Shown piece after piece: positions 44,569-53,425 of a stretch of 64,000 nucleotides of DNA (positions are counted from its first letter, which is position 1; each line of letters begins with the position of its first letter). Position numbers and translations under genes: made by a program. Origin of the DNA: SZUA-36 sp963753105 (GTDB lineage Bacteria > Pseudomonadota > Gammaproteobacteria > Xanthomonadales > SZUA-36); contig CAVWBD010000009.1 in assembly GCA_963753105.1 (NCBI GenBank), forward strand, positions 1 through 64,000, in the 5' to 3' direction. The notes beneath the pieces were generated by a model. The model saw only the letters and a list, made by a program, of their open reading frames with translations. It did not search any database and was not told the origin of the DNA.

Positions 44569-45375
44569 ATGACAGAACAAAACGATACAGCTACAGCTTC
44601 GATGATCCAGGGTGAACAGCTCAAGCTGATCCTGGAGGCCGCCCTACTGGCCGCCGGGCAACCGCTTTCCCTGGTCCAGTTGGCAGCCCTGTTCAGTGAC
44701 GAGGAACGTCCGCCCAACGGCGAAATCAGCCGGGCGCTGGAGCAGTTGAAGCAGGATTGCGCCGGCCGCGCCATCGAGCTGAAGAAAGTGGCCAGCGGTT
44801 ACCGTCTGCAAGTGCGGGAAAACCTCAACGAATGGGTCTCACGGCTGTGGAACGAACGCCCGAAACGTTATTCGAGGGCCTTGCTGGAGACCATGGCGCT
44901 GATCGCCTACCGGCAACCCATCACGCGTGGTGAAATCGAAGCCGTGCGCGGTGTCTCGGTCAGGACCAGTATCATCCGCACACTGCAGGAACGTGACTGG
45001 ATACGTGTAGTCGGCCACCGCGACGTACCGGGTAAACCGGCGCTTTTCGGCACCACGAGGGTATTTCTTGACTCATTCAACCTGCAAAACCTCGATGACC
45101 TGCCGACACTGGCCGAGATCCGTGACATGGAAACCCTGGAACCGGAACTGCAGTTTGAAGCTGCCCCGCCGGCAGCGGACGTGACCGAACAGGATGTGGA
45201 TGACAGCGACGAGGATTTTGAGGACGGACCGGAAATCCCGGATGCAGACCTGGACTCTGACCTGGATGACGAGTCCTCAGGCGGCGACGGCGATGAGGAA
45301 AGCGGGGCACCGGACGCTGTCCCACAGGATGATCCGGAAACCGGTGACCCTGAAGGCGATATAAAAGACCCATGA
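44569..45375 (+). CDS. scpB: Segregation and condensation protein B
   Basis: The 268-residue protein begins with the two ScpB winged helices: LKLILEAALLAAGQPLSLVQ, IELKKVASGYRLQVRENL, RYSRALLETMALIAYRQPIT, RGEIEAVRGVSVRTSIIRTL, and LFGTTRVFLDSFNLQNLDDL. The last 70 or so residues are an unusually long acidic tail (DVDDSDEDFEDGPEIPDADL onward) rich in Asp/Glu, Gly and Pro. ScpB dimerises and binds ScpA in the SMC complex. Its stop overlaps the rluB start by four bases. Confidence 0.93.
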   Translation: MTEQNDTATASMIQGEQLKLILEAALLAAGQPLSLVQLAALFSDEERPPNGEISRALEQLKQDCAGRAIELKKVASGYRLQVRENLNEWVSRLWNERPKRYSRALLETMALIAYRQPITRGEIEAVRGVSVRTSIIRTLQERDWIRVVGHRDVPGKPALFGTTRVFLDSFNLQNLDDLPTLAEIRDMETLEPELQFEAAPPAADVTEQDVDDSDEDFEDGPEIPDADLDSDLDDESSGGDGDEESGAPDAVPQDDPETGDPEGDIKDP

Positions 45376-46289
45376 GCCGGCCCACCACCCCAGACAACAA
45401 ATTCGTGCACAAACCCGAACGCCTGCAAAAAATCATGGCGGCTGCCGGCCTCGGTTCCCGCCGCGCCTTGGAAACACGGATCAAGGGTGGTGATGTAGGT
45501 GTCAATGGCACGGTCGCCACCATCGGGCAGACCGTCAGCGACGGTGACCTGATCAGTTTTGAAGAACGGGAATGGAAGGTCGTCACGCTGCGCAGCAAGC
45601 ACCGCAACCTGGTGTATAACAAACCCACCGGCGAGGTGACGACACGTTCTGACCCACAGGGCCGCCCGACGGTGTTCGATAAATTGCCGCGTCTGCGCGG
45701 CGCGCGCTGGATCGCCGTGGGCAGACTGGACATCAATACCAGCGGCCTGCTGCTGATGACCACCGACGGTGAACTGGCCCATGCCATGATGCACCCGTCA
45801 AACCGGGTCGACCGGGAATACGCCTGCCGGATTTTTGGTGACATCGATGATGAAAAAATCGCCCGGCTGAAGGAAGGCGTGATGCTGGATGATGGCCCCG
45901 CCCAGTTCAGCGATATCGTCGCTTCCGGTGGTGGCGATGGCAATACCTGGTACCACGTGACCATCCTCGAGGGCCGTAACCGCGAAGTACGCAGGTTGTG
46001 GGCCTCACAGGATCTGACCGTCAGCCGCCTGAAACGCGTCCGTTACGGCGCCGTATTCATGCCCAAACGTCTGCGCATGGGTGACTGGTCAGAACTCACA
46101 CCGCAGGACCACCAGGTATTGCGGGAAGACGTGGGGCTCAAAGCATTACCGGCCGAACTCGGTCTGCGGCCCACGAGAGGCCAACGCGAAGCGGACCGCA
46201 AGCAGCAACAACGCAAGAAACCCCGTCGCAAGACCACCTCGCGGAGAAAACCGGCCCAAAAGCGCAGATCTACCCGGCATGAATCTTGA
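45372..46289 (+). CDS. rluB: 23S rRNA pseudouridine synthase, RluB type
   Basis: The 305-residue protein has an S4 RNA-binding domain (RLQKIMAAAGLGSRRALETR, then GDVGVNGTV). The RsuA/RluB catalytic domain is WIAVGRLDINTSGLLLMTTD (catalytic aspartate in GRLD), with DREYACRIFGD and EGRNREVRRLWASQ. A basic tail (KQQQRKKPRRKTTSRRKPAQ) follows, as in many RluB proteins. It should make the pseudouridine at E. coli position 2605 of 23S rRNA. Position after scpB is the usual context. The end overlaps the HD-domain gene by 11 bases. Confidence 0.92.
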   Translation: MSRPTTPDNKFVHKPERLQKIMAAAGLGSRRALETRIKGGDVGVNGTVATIGQTVSDGDLISFEEREWKVVTLRSKHRNLVYNKPTGEVTTRSDPQGRPTVFDKLPRLRGARWIAVGRLDINTSGLLLMTTDGELAHAMMHPSNRVDREYACRIFGDIDDEKIARLKEGVMLDDGPAQFSDIVASGGGDGNTWYHVTILEGRNREVRRLWASQDLTVSRLKRVRYGAVFMPKRLRMGDWSELTPQDHQVLREDVGLKALPAELGLRPTRGQREADRKQQQRKKPRRKTTSRRKPAQKRRSTRHES

Positions 46290-46926
46290 TCAATTACAGG
46301 CAAGCTGCCGGGATTACCTGGCGGAGGCCATGTCGGGCGACCCGGCCCACGACATCAGCCACATCAGCCGCGTAGTGCAGAGCGCACTGGCCCTGACCGA
46401 GACCGAGGGCGGCAACCTGGCCGTAACCATCCCGGCAGCATGGCTGCACGACTGCGTGACCGTCGCCAAGGATTCCCCGCTGCGCAAACAGGCTTCCAGC
46501 CTCGCGGCCAAAGAAGCGGTGCGGTTCCTGCAGTCCATTGATTACCCCGCCGACCTGCTGCCACAGATCTCCCACGCGATCGAGGCACACAGTTTCTCGG
46601 CGAACATTCCCGCCGAAACCATCGAGGCCCGAATCGTGCAGGACGCCGACCGCCTTGAGGCCATCGGCGCCATCGGTATCGCGCGTTGTTTTTTGACCGG
46701 CGGCAGCATGGGCACACCGCTGTACGACCCATCAGACCCCTTTGCGCACGGGCGTGAACTCGATGACAAGTCTTTTACGCTGGATCATTTTTATTGCAAG
46801 CTGATGGGCCTGGTGGACACCATGCAGACCGAGGCAGGCCGGGCCGAGGCAGCCCGGCGTACCGAGTACATGCGTGAATTCCTGCAACGGCTGGCGGAAG
46901 AAATCGGCGCCGATTACAGGTCTTAA
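46279..46926 (+). CDS. HD-domain phosphohydrolase
   Basis: The 215-residue protein from the ATG at 46279 carries HD-superfamily metal ligands: HDISHISRVVQSALAL (first histidine and HD pair), AAWLHDCV, QISHAIEAHSFSANIP, and IVQDADRLEAIGAIGIAR. The pattern is that of YedJ-like predicted hydrolases of nucleotides or other phosphoesters. The longer reading to 46081 only reuses rluB sequence in another frame. The gene is translationally coupled to rluB through an 11-base overlap. Substrate is unknown. Confidence 0.87.
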   Translation: MNLDQLQASCRDYLAEAMSGDPAHDISHISRVVQSALALTETEGGNLAVTIPAAWLHDCVTVAKDSPLRKQASSLAAKEAVRFLQSIDYPADLLPQISHAIEAHSFSANIPAETIEARIVQDADRLEAIGAIGIARCFLTGGSMGTPLYDPSDPFAHGRELDDKSFTLDHFYCKLMGLVDTMQTEAGRAEAARRTEYMREFLQRLAEEIGADYRS

Positions 46927-46935
46927 CCCCTCAAA

Positions 46936-47892
46936 TTAGTCTTCGAATAAGACCGTGCTTTGCCGGGTCCTATCGACCTGCAAGCGGGTGATGTCCGGGC
47001 GCGAATAATGCCCGGCAGGATCAAAGTTCTGCCGTTCACGCCGCACCATTTCCAGGTCCAGTTCGGCGCTGAATACGCCTTCCGTCTCTGTTTGCGGCTC
47101 CAACAGCCACTGGCCGTCCGGTCCGGCGATACATGAACCTCCATCCGTCATCCAGCCCGAAGCGGCCTGTTTGACCTTGTCCGCATGCGGGAAGTTGTCC
47201 CCGATCCAGTCGGCGTGCATCAGGGCGGAGACCGACAACACCCAGGAGCGTGATTCGCGGGCGATGAAGCGGGTAATGTCTGCCGTGTTGCGCACACTGC
47301 CCGGCCAGACCGCCACGTGTACGTTTTCACCCTGGGCGTAGAGCGCCGCGCGTGGCAACGGCATCCAGTTTTCCCAACAATTCAGCCCGCCCACCCGGAA
47401 ACCGTGCAGGTCGTGTACCTGCAGACCGTGACCGTCACCGGCGGACCACACCAGGCGTTCTTCGTAGGTCGGGCACAGCTTACGATGCACCGATGCCACC
47501 TGCCCTTGCGGCGTGATGTAAACCAGGCTCGCGTACAGGCTCTGGCCACCACGGTCCGCCGGACGTTCGATACAGCCAAGATATACCGCGATTGAATGCT
47601 CCCGGGCAGTCTCGCACACGCCCCGCAGGTCGCCCGCATCGATATCGACGGCCTGGGATGAATAATGTGCAAACAGGTCTTTCTGTACGGCAGAGTCGAA
47701 CTGCGCACCACCGGTCAGTTCAGGCCAGAACGGGTAACCCGGCACCAGGGCCTCACCAAATGCCACCAGTTGGCTGCCCTCGCCCGCCGCCTGGGCCACG
47801 GCGTTTTGCACCTTTTCCAGCGTGGCGGCGCCGTCGAGCCAGACCGGTGCGATCTGTGCCAATGAGACCTTTAAGTTCGGCGTCGCCTTCAT
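46936..47892 (-). CDS. Nitrilase-family C-N hydrolase
   Basis: The 318-residue protein has the nitrilase triad E47-K138-C172: AFGEALVPGYPFWP, HRKLCPTYEERLVWSAGDG, and GGLNCWENWMPLPR. The CWEN motif and overall length fit true nitrilases (nitrile to acid plus ammonia) better than ureido-hydrolases. The ATG at 47892 lies one base after the stop of the deaminase gene (TGAGATG); a second in-frame ATG at 47904 overlaps it. A long extension to 48153 is rejected. Coupling with the deaminase suggests a shared nitrogen-releasing pathway. Confidence 0.88.
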   Translation of the reverse strand: MKATPNLKVSLAQIAPVWLDGAATLEKVQNAVAQAAGEGSQLVAFGEALVPGYPFWPELTGGAQFDSAVQKDLFAHYSSQAVDIDAGDLRGVCETAREHSIAVYLGCIERPADRGGQSLYASLVYITPQGQVASVHRKLCPTYEERLVWSAGDGHGLQVHDLHGFRVGGLNCWENWMPLPRAALYAQGENVHVAVWPGSVRNTADITRFIARESRSWVLSVSALMHADWIGDNFPHADKVKQAASGWMTDGGSCIAGPDGQWLLEPQTETEGVFSAELDLEMVRRERQNFDPAGHYSRPDITRLQVDRTRQSTVLFED

Positions 47893-47893
47893 C

Positions 47894-48484
47894 TCAATCC
47901 CCATTTCCGGTCTCATCGACGTTGTAAATCGTACCGCCGCCCTCGCGATAGGCGGCCAGCACCTCGGCTGCCTTGTCACGCAGCACACCGCATTGCACAA
48001 CGATGCCCCTGCGCTGCAATGACCGGACCCAATGATCAGGCTTGTCACCTTCGTCAAAACCCGCGGCCTCCGCGTCCTTCTTGCGTGCACCGCAGACCAG
48101 GCTCTTGACACCCGACCACGGCACGGCTCCGAAGCACATGGCACAGGGTTCACAACTCGTAACCAGTTGCAATGGACCGCCGTGCGACAGGTTCCACTCG
48201 CCGATTGAAGCCTGGGCCAGTGTCAGGGCCACGATCTCGGCGTGCGCCATGGACAGGCCGCTTGATGTAACCAGGTTGACACCGACCGCTATCAATTCCC
48301 CGTTTTCCTCGTTGACCACGACCGCACCAAACGGGCCACCGGTCTGCTGGCGAACGTTTTCTTCAGCCAGCTCAATGGCGAGTTGCATACGCTCGCTGGT
48401 CGTTGCCAGCGAACTCTGCCGGACATCGAGGAATGGCCCGACCCATGCAGGTAACTCAATGCTGCAGCTGTTACTCAGTTTCAT
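47894..48484 (-). CDS. Nucleoside/guanine deaminase-like CMP/dCMP deaminase-family protein
   Basis: From the ATG at 48484 the 196-residue protein has the zinc-site pattern MAHAEIVALTLA (H81, catalytic E83) and TSCEPCAMCFGAVPWSG (C114, C117). QTGGPFGAVVVNEENGE precedes it, and the KKDAEAAGFDEGDKPDHWV stretch is typical of guanine deaminase relatives. It probably deaminates a purine base or a similar amino-heterocycle. It overlaps or abuts the nitrilase gene and seems to be the first gene of the pair. The reading to 48532 would add 16 residues; both starts remain possible. Confidence 0.82.
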   Translation of the reverse strand: MKLSNSCSIELPAWVGPFLDVRQSSLATTSERMQLAIELAEENVRQQTGGPFGAVVVNEENGELIAVGVNLVTSSGLSMAHAEIVALTLAQASIGEWNLSHGGPLQLVTSCEPCAMCFGAVPWSGVKSLVCGARKKDAEAAGFDEGDKPDHWVRSLQRRGIVVQCGVLRDKAAEVLAAYREGGGTIYNVDETGNGD

Positions 48485-48565
48485 AACTCGGGATGGTAAA
48501 GCATCCGGTTGATTAAGCAAAACCTGTGTCACGAATCGCGGTCAGGCGCCGCTCACGGTAGAAAT

Positions 48566-48668
48566 CGTCATCCCGGAATTTGCAAAGCAAATATCCGGGA
48601 TCCATTTTCGCTCTGAATATGGATTCCGGATCAAGTCCGGAATGACATCTAATTAGTCCGGAATGACA
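48566..48668. repeat. Short-form CCCGGAAT palindrome and CCGGATCAAGTCCGG repeat
   Basis: TCATCCCGGAATTTGC-AAA-GCAAATATCCGGGA is the short form of the element at 24290 and 25720. TTCCGGATCAAGTCCGGAAT with GACATC follows, then a partial copy. They occupy the gap between rlmB and the deaminase gene. Confidence 0.8.
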
Positions 48669-48676
48669 TCGTAACC

Positions 48677-49426
48677 TCAGGTCCGGCGTTGGCGAACAAT
48701 TTCATACAGGCACACACCGGTGGCCACGGATACGTTGAGACTTTCAACCATGCCTGCCATTGGAATCCGCACCAGGTAGTCACAGAGTTCAGCCGTCAAC
48801 CGCCGCAAGCCCTTGCCCTCACTGCCCATGACCAGTGCCAGCGGCCCGGCCAAGTCCGTTTCGTACAGGCTGTGCTCTGCCGTATCGCTGGTGCCCGCCA
48901 GCCAGAAGCCATAGGTTTTCAGCGCCCGCAGCATACGCGCCATGTTGGTCGCCGTCATGATGGTCATGGTCTCGGCCGCCCCGCTGGCCGCCTTGCGCAC
49001 CACGGGCGTGATACCGCATGAGCGGTCTTTCGATATAACCACCAAGTGCACGCCGACGGCTTCTGCGGTACGCAGACAGGCGCCCAGGTTTTGTGGGTCC
49101 TGAACACCGTCGAGCACCAGCAGCAACGGCATCCCTTCGATCGCTTCCAGCACGGCCTGCAACTGGCTCTCAGTCTTGATATTTCCGCCCATGAAGCATG
49201 CAACAACGCCCTGGTGGCGTTGTTTGCCGGATAACTCGTCCAATTCGGCAGTACCGCAATGAATGACCTCGACACCGGAACCATGGGCCCTGGACTCGAT
49301 CTCGCGCAGGCGCTTGTTGCTGCTGTTCTCTTCAAGACGCAACCAGACTATGTCCCGGGCGGATGTCTTCAAGGCAGAGGCAACGGCATGGATGCCGATC
49401 AATAATTGTTCTTCATTTGAACTCAT
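48677..49426 (-). CDS. rlmB: 23S rRNA (guanosine-2'-O)-methyltransferase RlmB
   Basis: The 249-residue protein is a SPOUT-class methyltransferase. An N-terminal substrate-binding part (LLIGIHAVASALKTSARDIV, then HRQGVV-like QRHQGVVACF) leads to the knot motifs LVLDGVQDPQNLGACLRTAE, LALVMGSEGKGLRRLTAELC and IPMAGMVESLNVSVATGVCL. It methylates the ribose of the guanosine at position 2251 of 23S rRNA (E. coli numbering). It lies 11 bases after rnr on the same strand, the standard rnr-rlmB operon. No frameshift. Confidence 0.95.
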   Translation of the reverse strand: MSSNEEQLLIGIHAVASALKTSARDIVWLRLEENSSNKRLREIESRAHGSGVEVIHCGTAELDELSGKQRHQGVVACFMGGNIKTESQLQAVLEAIEGMPLLLVLDGVQDPQNLGACLRTAEAVGVHLVVISKDRSCGITPVVRKAASGAAETMTIMTATNMARMLRALKTYGFWLAGTSDTAEHSLYETDLAGPLALVMGSEGKGLRRLTAELCDYLVRIPMAGMVESLNVSVATGVCLYEIVRQRRT

Positions 49427-49437
49427 TTCAAAACCTC

Positions 49438-51606
49438 CTACTCCACCAACTCAAAATCAATCTTGCGGTCATCCAGGTTGACAGCCATCACGCGCACCCT
49501 GACACGATCGGCCAGCTGGAATACCCGCCCCCTGCGCTCACCCTTCATGCGGTGAGCGACCGGGTCAAAATGGTAATAATCGTTCGGCAGACCGGTTACG
49601 TGTATCAACCCGCTGATCTGCCCGTAGTCCAGTTCCACGAATAAGCCAAATGACGTGACCCCGCTGACCATGCCGTCGAATTCTTCGCCGATACGGGTCT
49701 CGAGGTAGACACATTTAAGCCGGTCGATGACACCCCGCTCGGCCTCCTCGGCACGGCGTGAATTGTGTGAACAACGTGCGCACAACTCCGACATCAAGTC
49801 CGTTGTGTAAGCGTAGCCCTCGCTTTTACCACCCTTGAGCAGGGCGTGTATGGCGCGATGCACCAGCAAGTCCGGGTAACGCCGGATTGGCGATGTGAAA
49901 TGGGTATAGGCATCCAGCGCCAGGCCGAAGTGCCCCTCGTTAGCAGGCTGGTAGGCCGCCAGGCTCTGGGAACGCAGCATGACCGCCATGACCAGGTGCT
50001 CATCGGGCCGTCCCTGCGCCTGCAGGACCACGGTCTCGAAATCGCGTGGCTCCGGCTGGTCACGCCAGGGCACCTTCAGACCCTGGCCGCGCAGGAACTG
50101 GGCAAACGCCTCCAGCTTGGCCTCCGGTGGTGGCGCGTGAACCCGGAACGGAGCGGGTATCTTGCGCCTGAGCAGGAACCGTGCGGCCTCGACATTGGCC
50201 AGGATCATGCACTCCTCGATCAGCTTGTGCGCATCGTTGCGCTCGTGGGGCACCAGGCCGGCGACCGCACCACGCTGATCGAACTGGAAACCGTATTCGA
50301 TGCTTTCAAAATCAATTGCGCCGCGTTTTTCCCTTGCTGCTCGCAGTGCCTTGTACAGACCGTGCAAGTCATCCAGGTTGCGCTTGACATCCCGCGCCTC
50401 GTCGTGATGTTTCAACACACCACTGGCGTAGTATTCCGCCACCTGCTCGTAGGTCAGCCGGGCCGATGACTTCATCAGCGCCGCCACGAAACGGGAGCGC
50501 TGAACCTTACCCGTATCGGTGACCGTCATCTCGCAGGCCAGGCACAAGCGGTCTTCGGCTGGTTTCAGGGAACACAGGCCGTTGGACAGGGCTTCCGGCA
50601 ACATCGGCACCACGCGGTTCGGGAAATAGACCGAGGTCGAGCGATGCACGGCCTCGTCATCCAGCACACTGCCCGGCTCGACGTAGGACGCAACGTCAGC
50701 AATCGCAACGATCAGGCGCCAGCCATTGTTTTGCCGGCGTGCAAATACGGCATCGTCAAAATCTCGCGCATCCGCGCCATCAATGGTTACCAACGGCAGG
50801 TCACGCAAATCTTTGCGGCCTTCTTTCAAGGCCTGCGGTACTGAATCGCCAAACGATGCGGCGGCTTCTTCCACGCCATCAGGCCATTCATAGGGAATGC
50901 CGTGGCTGCGAATGGCGATTTCGGTCGCCATGCCGGGCGCACCGGATTGACCGAGGATTTCGGTGATTTTTCCGACCGGTGGCTGGCGTGCGCTTGGCTC
51001 GATGACAATGGCCGCCACCACCACCTGCCCCGGGCGTGCCCCGGCAGTATCCTGCAATGGGATCATTACATCCTGGTTGACCCTGGGGTCATCCGGCACC
51101 ACCATCGCGATACCGTTTTCCTCGACATAACGCCCGACTATATGATCGTTGGCGCGTTCCAGTACCTCCACGATCATACCTTCGCGCCGCCCCTGGCGGT
51201 CAGTGCCGGTTACAGTGGCCAGTACACGATCGCCGTGCAGCACCTTGCGCATTTCACGCGGCGATATAAACAGGTCCGAACCACCGTCATCCGGGATCAC
51301 AAAGCCAAAACCGTCACGGTGGGCACTGATGCGCCCCTTCGACAGGTCCATGCGTTTTGGTAAACCGAATGCGTTGCGGCGGGTCTGGATCAACTGGCCG
51401 TCGCGCACCATGGCGCGCAAACGGCGTCTCAGGATTTCCCGGCTGTCAGCGGATTTTACCGCGAGGACTTCGGCAATCTCCTTGCGTTGCAATGGCCCGC
51501 CGTGCTTATCCAGCGCCGCGATGATTTCGTTGCGTTCAGGTGCAGTGGCATTGATTTCCCTGCCTTGGACCGGTTTCTTTCCACCCGGATTACGTTTCGT
51601 CACCAT
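49438..51606 (-). CDS. rnr: Ribonuclease R
   Basis: From the ATG at 51606 (ribosome site AGGAC) the 722-residue protein has a helix-turn-helix lead (PLQRKEIAEVLAVKSADSRE) and cold-shock domains. The RNB catalytic domain is VTIDGADARDFDDAVFARR, with the later HFTSPIRRYPDLLVHRAIHA. A C-terminal S1 domain is EEFDGMVSGVTSFGLFVELD. It degrades structured RNA 3' to 5'. The longer reading to 51744 adds unlikely residues and crosses a promoter-like region of the divergent tRNA-Leu. It heads an operon with rlmB. Confidence 0.95.
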   Translation of the reverse strand: MVTKRNPGGKKPVQGREINATAPERNEIIAALDKHGGPLQRKEIAEVLAVKSADSREILRRRLRAMVRDGQLIQTRRNAFGLPKRMDLSKGRISAHRDGFGFVIPDDGGSDLFISPREMRKVLHGDRVLATVTGTDRQGRREGMIVEVLERANDHIVGRYVEENGIAMVVPDDPRVNQDVMIPLQDTAGARPGQVVVAAIVIEPSARQPPVGKITEILGQSGAPGMATEIAIRSHGIPYEWPDGVEEAAASFGDSVPQALKEGRKDLRDLPLVTIDGADARDFDDAVFARRQNNGWRLIVAIADVASYVEPGSVLDDEAVHRSTSVYFPNRVVPMLPEALSNGLCSLKPAEDRLCLACEMTVTDTGKVQRSRFVAALMKSSARLTYEQVAEYYASGVLKHHDEARDVKRNLDDLHGLYKALRAAREKRGAIDFESIEYGFQFDQRGAVAGLVPHERNDAHKLIEECMILANVEAARFLLRRKIPAPFRVHAPPPEAKLEAFAQFLRGQGLKVPWRDQPEPRDFETVVLQAQGRPDEHLVMAVMLRSQSLAAYQPANEGHFGLALDAYTHFTSPIRRYPDLLVHRAIHALLKGGKSEGYAYTTDLMSELCARCSHNSRRAEEAERGVIDRLKCVYLETRIGEEFDGMVSGVTSFGLFVELDYGQISGLIHVTGLPNDYYHFDPVAHRMKGERRGRVFQLADRVRVRVMAVNLDDRKIDFELVE

Positions 51607-51709
51607 TAAGTCCTGTTCGATTTTTAAGTAAGCATCATTGTAGCGCGATTCACACCACATCAGGGTTGAAATAAACCGCCCGAAAATGGCTGCAAAAGCA
51701 TGATTTTTA

Positions 51710-51738
51710 TTGACAGTTAAGGGCGGAATGGCTAAAGT
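51710..51738 (+). promoter_or_regulatory. Promoter for tRNA-Leu
   Basis: TTGACA (51710-51715, perfect) and TAAAGT (51733-51738) are 17 bases apart. GCGCACCGG follows, a G+C-rich discriminator typical of growth-rate-controlled stable-RNA promoters. The leader to the tRNA is about 65 bases and contains a GGGCTGGGGA/CCAGCCC hairpin. Confidence 0.7.
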
Positions 51739-51810
51739 GCGCACCGGTTTGGGAGTTCCCCCCTTACTTTCAAACCGACCGGGCTGGGGACCCCCTTTCT
51801 CCAGCCCAAT

Positions 51811-51897
<87 letters not shown>

Positions 51898-51910
51898 CCT
51901 GATTGGAAAA

Positions 51911-51936
51911 ACCCGCTCGAAAGAGCGGGTTTTTTT
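51911..51936 (+). terminator. Intrinsic terminator after tRNA-Leu
   Basis: ACCCGCTC-GAAA-GAGCGGGT followed by seven T: an eight-pair stem with a stable tetraloop, 13 bases after the CCA. Confidence 0.93.
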
Positions 51937-51967
51937 ATGCCAGGGCATATTTGCTTCCTCCAAAAGG

Positions 51968-52105
51968 AGGCAGGGAAAGCTGGTTATGAGACCTTCACCA
52001 ACAGGGAGGTTGGTGAAGAGCCTACAGGGATGTATTCACGGCGTGTCTCAGGATCAGCTTCCCTGTCGACACAATCGCGACCAGCAAAGCTGGTCCCTCC
52101 TACAT
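51968..52105. repeat. Nested hairpin element and one REP-like unit
   Basis: An outer pairing of CAGGGAAAGCTG..GAGAC with GTCTC..CAGCTTCCCTG encloses a perfect stem CTTCACCAAC-AGGGAG-GTTGGTGAAG (about 51992-52017) and the phrase ACAGGGATGTATTCACGGCG. A TCGCGACCAGCAAAGCTGG unit follows (about 52076-52105), eight bases from the end of purA. Confidence 0.7.
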
Positions 52106-52112
52106 AGCTTCT

Positions 52113-53405
52113 CTAGTCTGCCGGGTGGCGCAGAATAATGATCTCCTTGCGGTCAGGACCAGTTGAGATCATGTGTATCGGCGCACCGCACAGCGCTTCC
52201 ACGGCGCCGAGATAGGTTTTTGCATTTTCGGGCAGGTCATCGTACTGGGTAATGCCACGGGTGCTTTCCTGCCAGCCCGGGAAGGATTCGTATTCGACTT
52301 CCATCTCGTCCCAGGCCTCGGGGTTCTGTGGCGGTATGTCGAGCACCTCACCATTCAGGCGGTAAGCGATACCGACCTTGATCTCCTCGAGCCCGTCGAG
52401 CACATCCAGCTTGGTCACGCAGAAGCCCGTCACACCGTTGGTATGCGCGGCGCGACGCAGGGCGACGGCATCCAGCCAACCACAGCGCCGTGGTCTGCCG
52501 GTGGTCGCACCAAATTCATCGCCACGCTTGGCGATCCCCGCGCCAACATCGTCAAACAACTCGGTCGGGAACGGACCCGAGCCGACCCGGGTGGTGTAGG
52601 CCTTGGTAATACCCAGCACGTAGTCAATTGCATCCGGCCCTACACCCGCGCCGGTGCACACCGCACCGATGGTGGTATTGGACGAGGTCACGAAGGGATA
52701 GGTGCCGTGGTCGATATCCAGAAGGCTGCCCTGGGCGCCTTCGTACAGTATGCGTTTGCCCTGGATGCGCAGCCGATGCAATTCACCGCTGACATCGACC
52801 ATCAGGCCGGTAAAGCAGGCCCCGAGTTGCAGTGCATCATCCAGCACGCGGTCGAATGACAGACCCTGTACATCAAAATATTTTTCCAGCACGAAATTGT
52901 GATAATCCAGTGCTTCCTCGAGCTTTTCAGACAAAAGATTGTGGTTGAACAGGTCGGAGAAGCGGATACCGCGTCGCGATACCTTGTCCTCGTAGGCCGG
53001 GCCGATACCGCGCCCGGTGGTGCCAATGGCTTTGGCGCCTTTGGCCTTTTCCCGCGCGTGGTCAAGCAGTTCGTGGTAGGGCATGATAATCGGGCAGGCC
53101 GGCGAAATACCCAGCCTTGCACGCACGTTCACGCCCAGGGCCTCCAGGGCCTCGGTTTCTTCTTTCAAGGCCTCGAGAGATACCACCACGCCGTTACCGA
53201 TCAGGCACCGCGCGCCCGCGTTCAGTATCCCCGATGGCACCAGGTGCAAGACGGTCTTCCGGCCGTCCGCTACCAGCGTATGACCGGCGTTATGCCCGCC
53301 CTGGAAGCGCACGACGGCATCCACGTCCTTGCTCAGAAGGTCAACGATCTTGCCCTTGCCCTCATCACCCCACTGGGTGCCCAAAACAACAACACTTTTG
53401 GTCAT
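52113..53405 (-). CDS. purA: Adenylosuccinate synthetase
   Basis: The 430-residue protein carries all PurA landmarks: VVVLGTQWGDEGKGKIVDLL (GTP loop), RFQGGHNAGHTLV (catalytic histidine), GTTGRGIGPAYEDKVSRRGI, GAQGSLLDIDHGTYPFVTSS, and TTGRPRRCGWLDAVALR. It joins IMP and aspartate using GTP in the first committed step to AMP. It is the last gene of the mutL-hfq-hflKC group here, separated from the DUF2065 gene by a 263-bp mobile-element-like insertion. No frameshift. Confidence 0.97.
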   Translation of the reverse strand: MTKSVVVLGTQWGDEGKGKIVDLLSKDVDAVVRFQGGHNAGHTLVADGRKTVLHLVPSGILNAGARCLIGNGVVVSLEALKEETEALEALGVNVRARLGISPACPIIMPYHELLDHAREKAKGAKAIGTTGRGIGPAYEDKVSRRGIRFSDLFNHNLLSEKLEEALDYHNFVLEKYFDVQGLSFDRVLDDALQLGACFTGLMVDVSGELHRLRIQGKRILYEGAQGSLLDIDHGTYPFVTSSNTTIGAVCTGAGVGPDAIDYVLGITKAYTTRVGSGPFPTELFDDVGAGIAKRGDEFGATTGRPRRCGWLDAVALRRAAHTNGVTGFCVTKLDVLDGLEEIKVGIAYRLNGEVLDIPPQNPEAWDEMEVEYESFPGWQESTRGITQYDDLPENAKTYLGAVEALCGAPIHMISTGPDRKEIIILRHPAD

Positions 53406-53425
53406 TTCAACCGTCCCGGTGTTAA

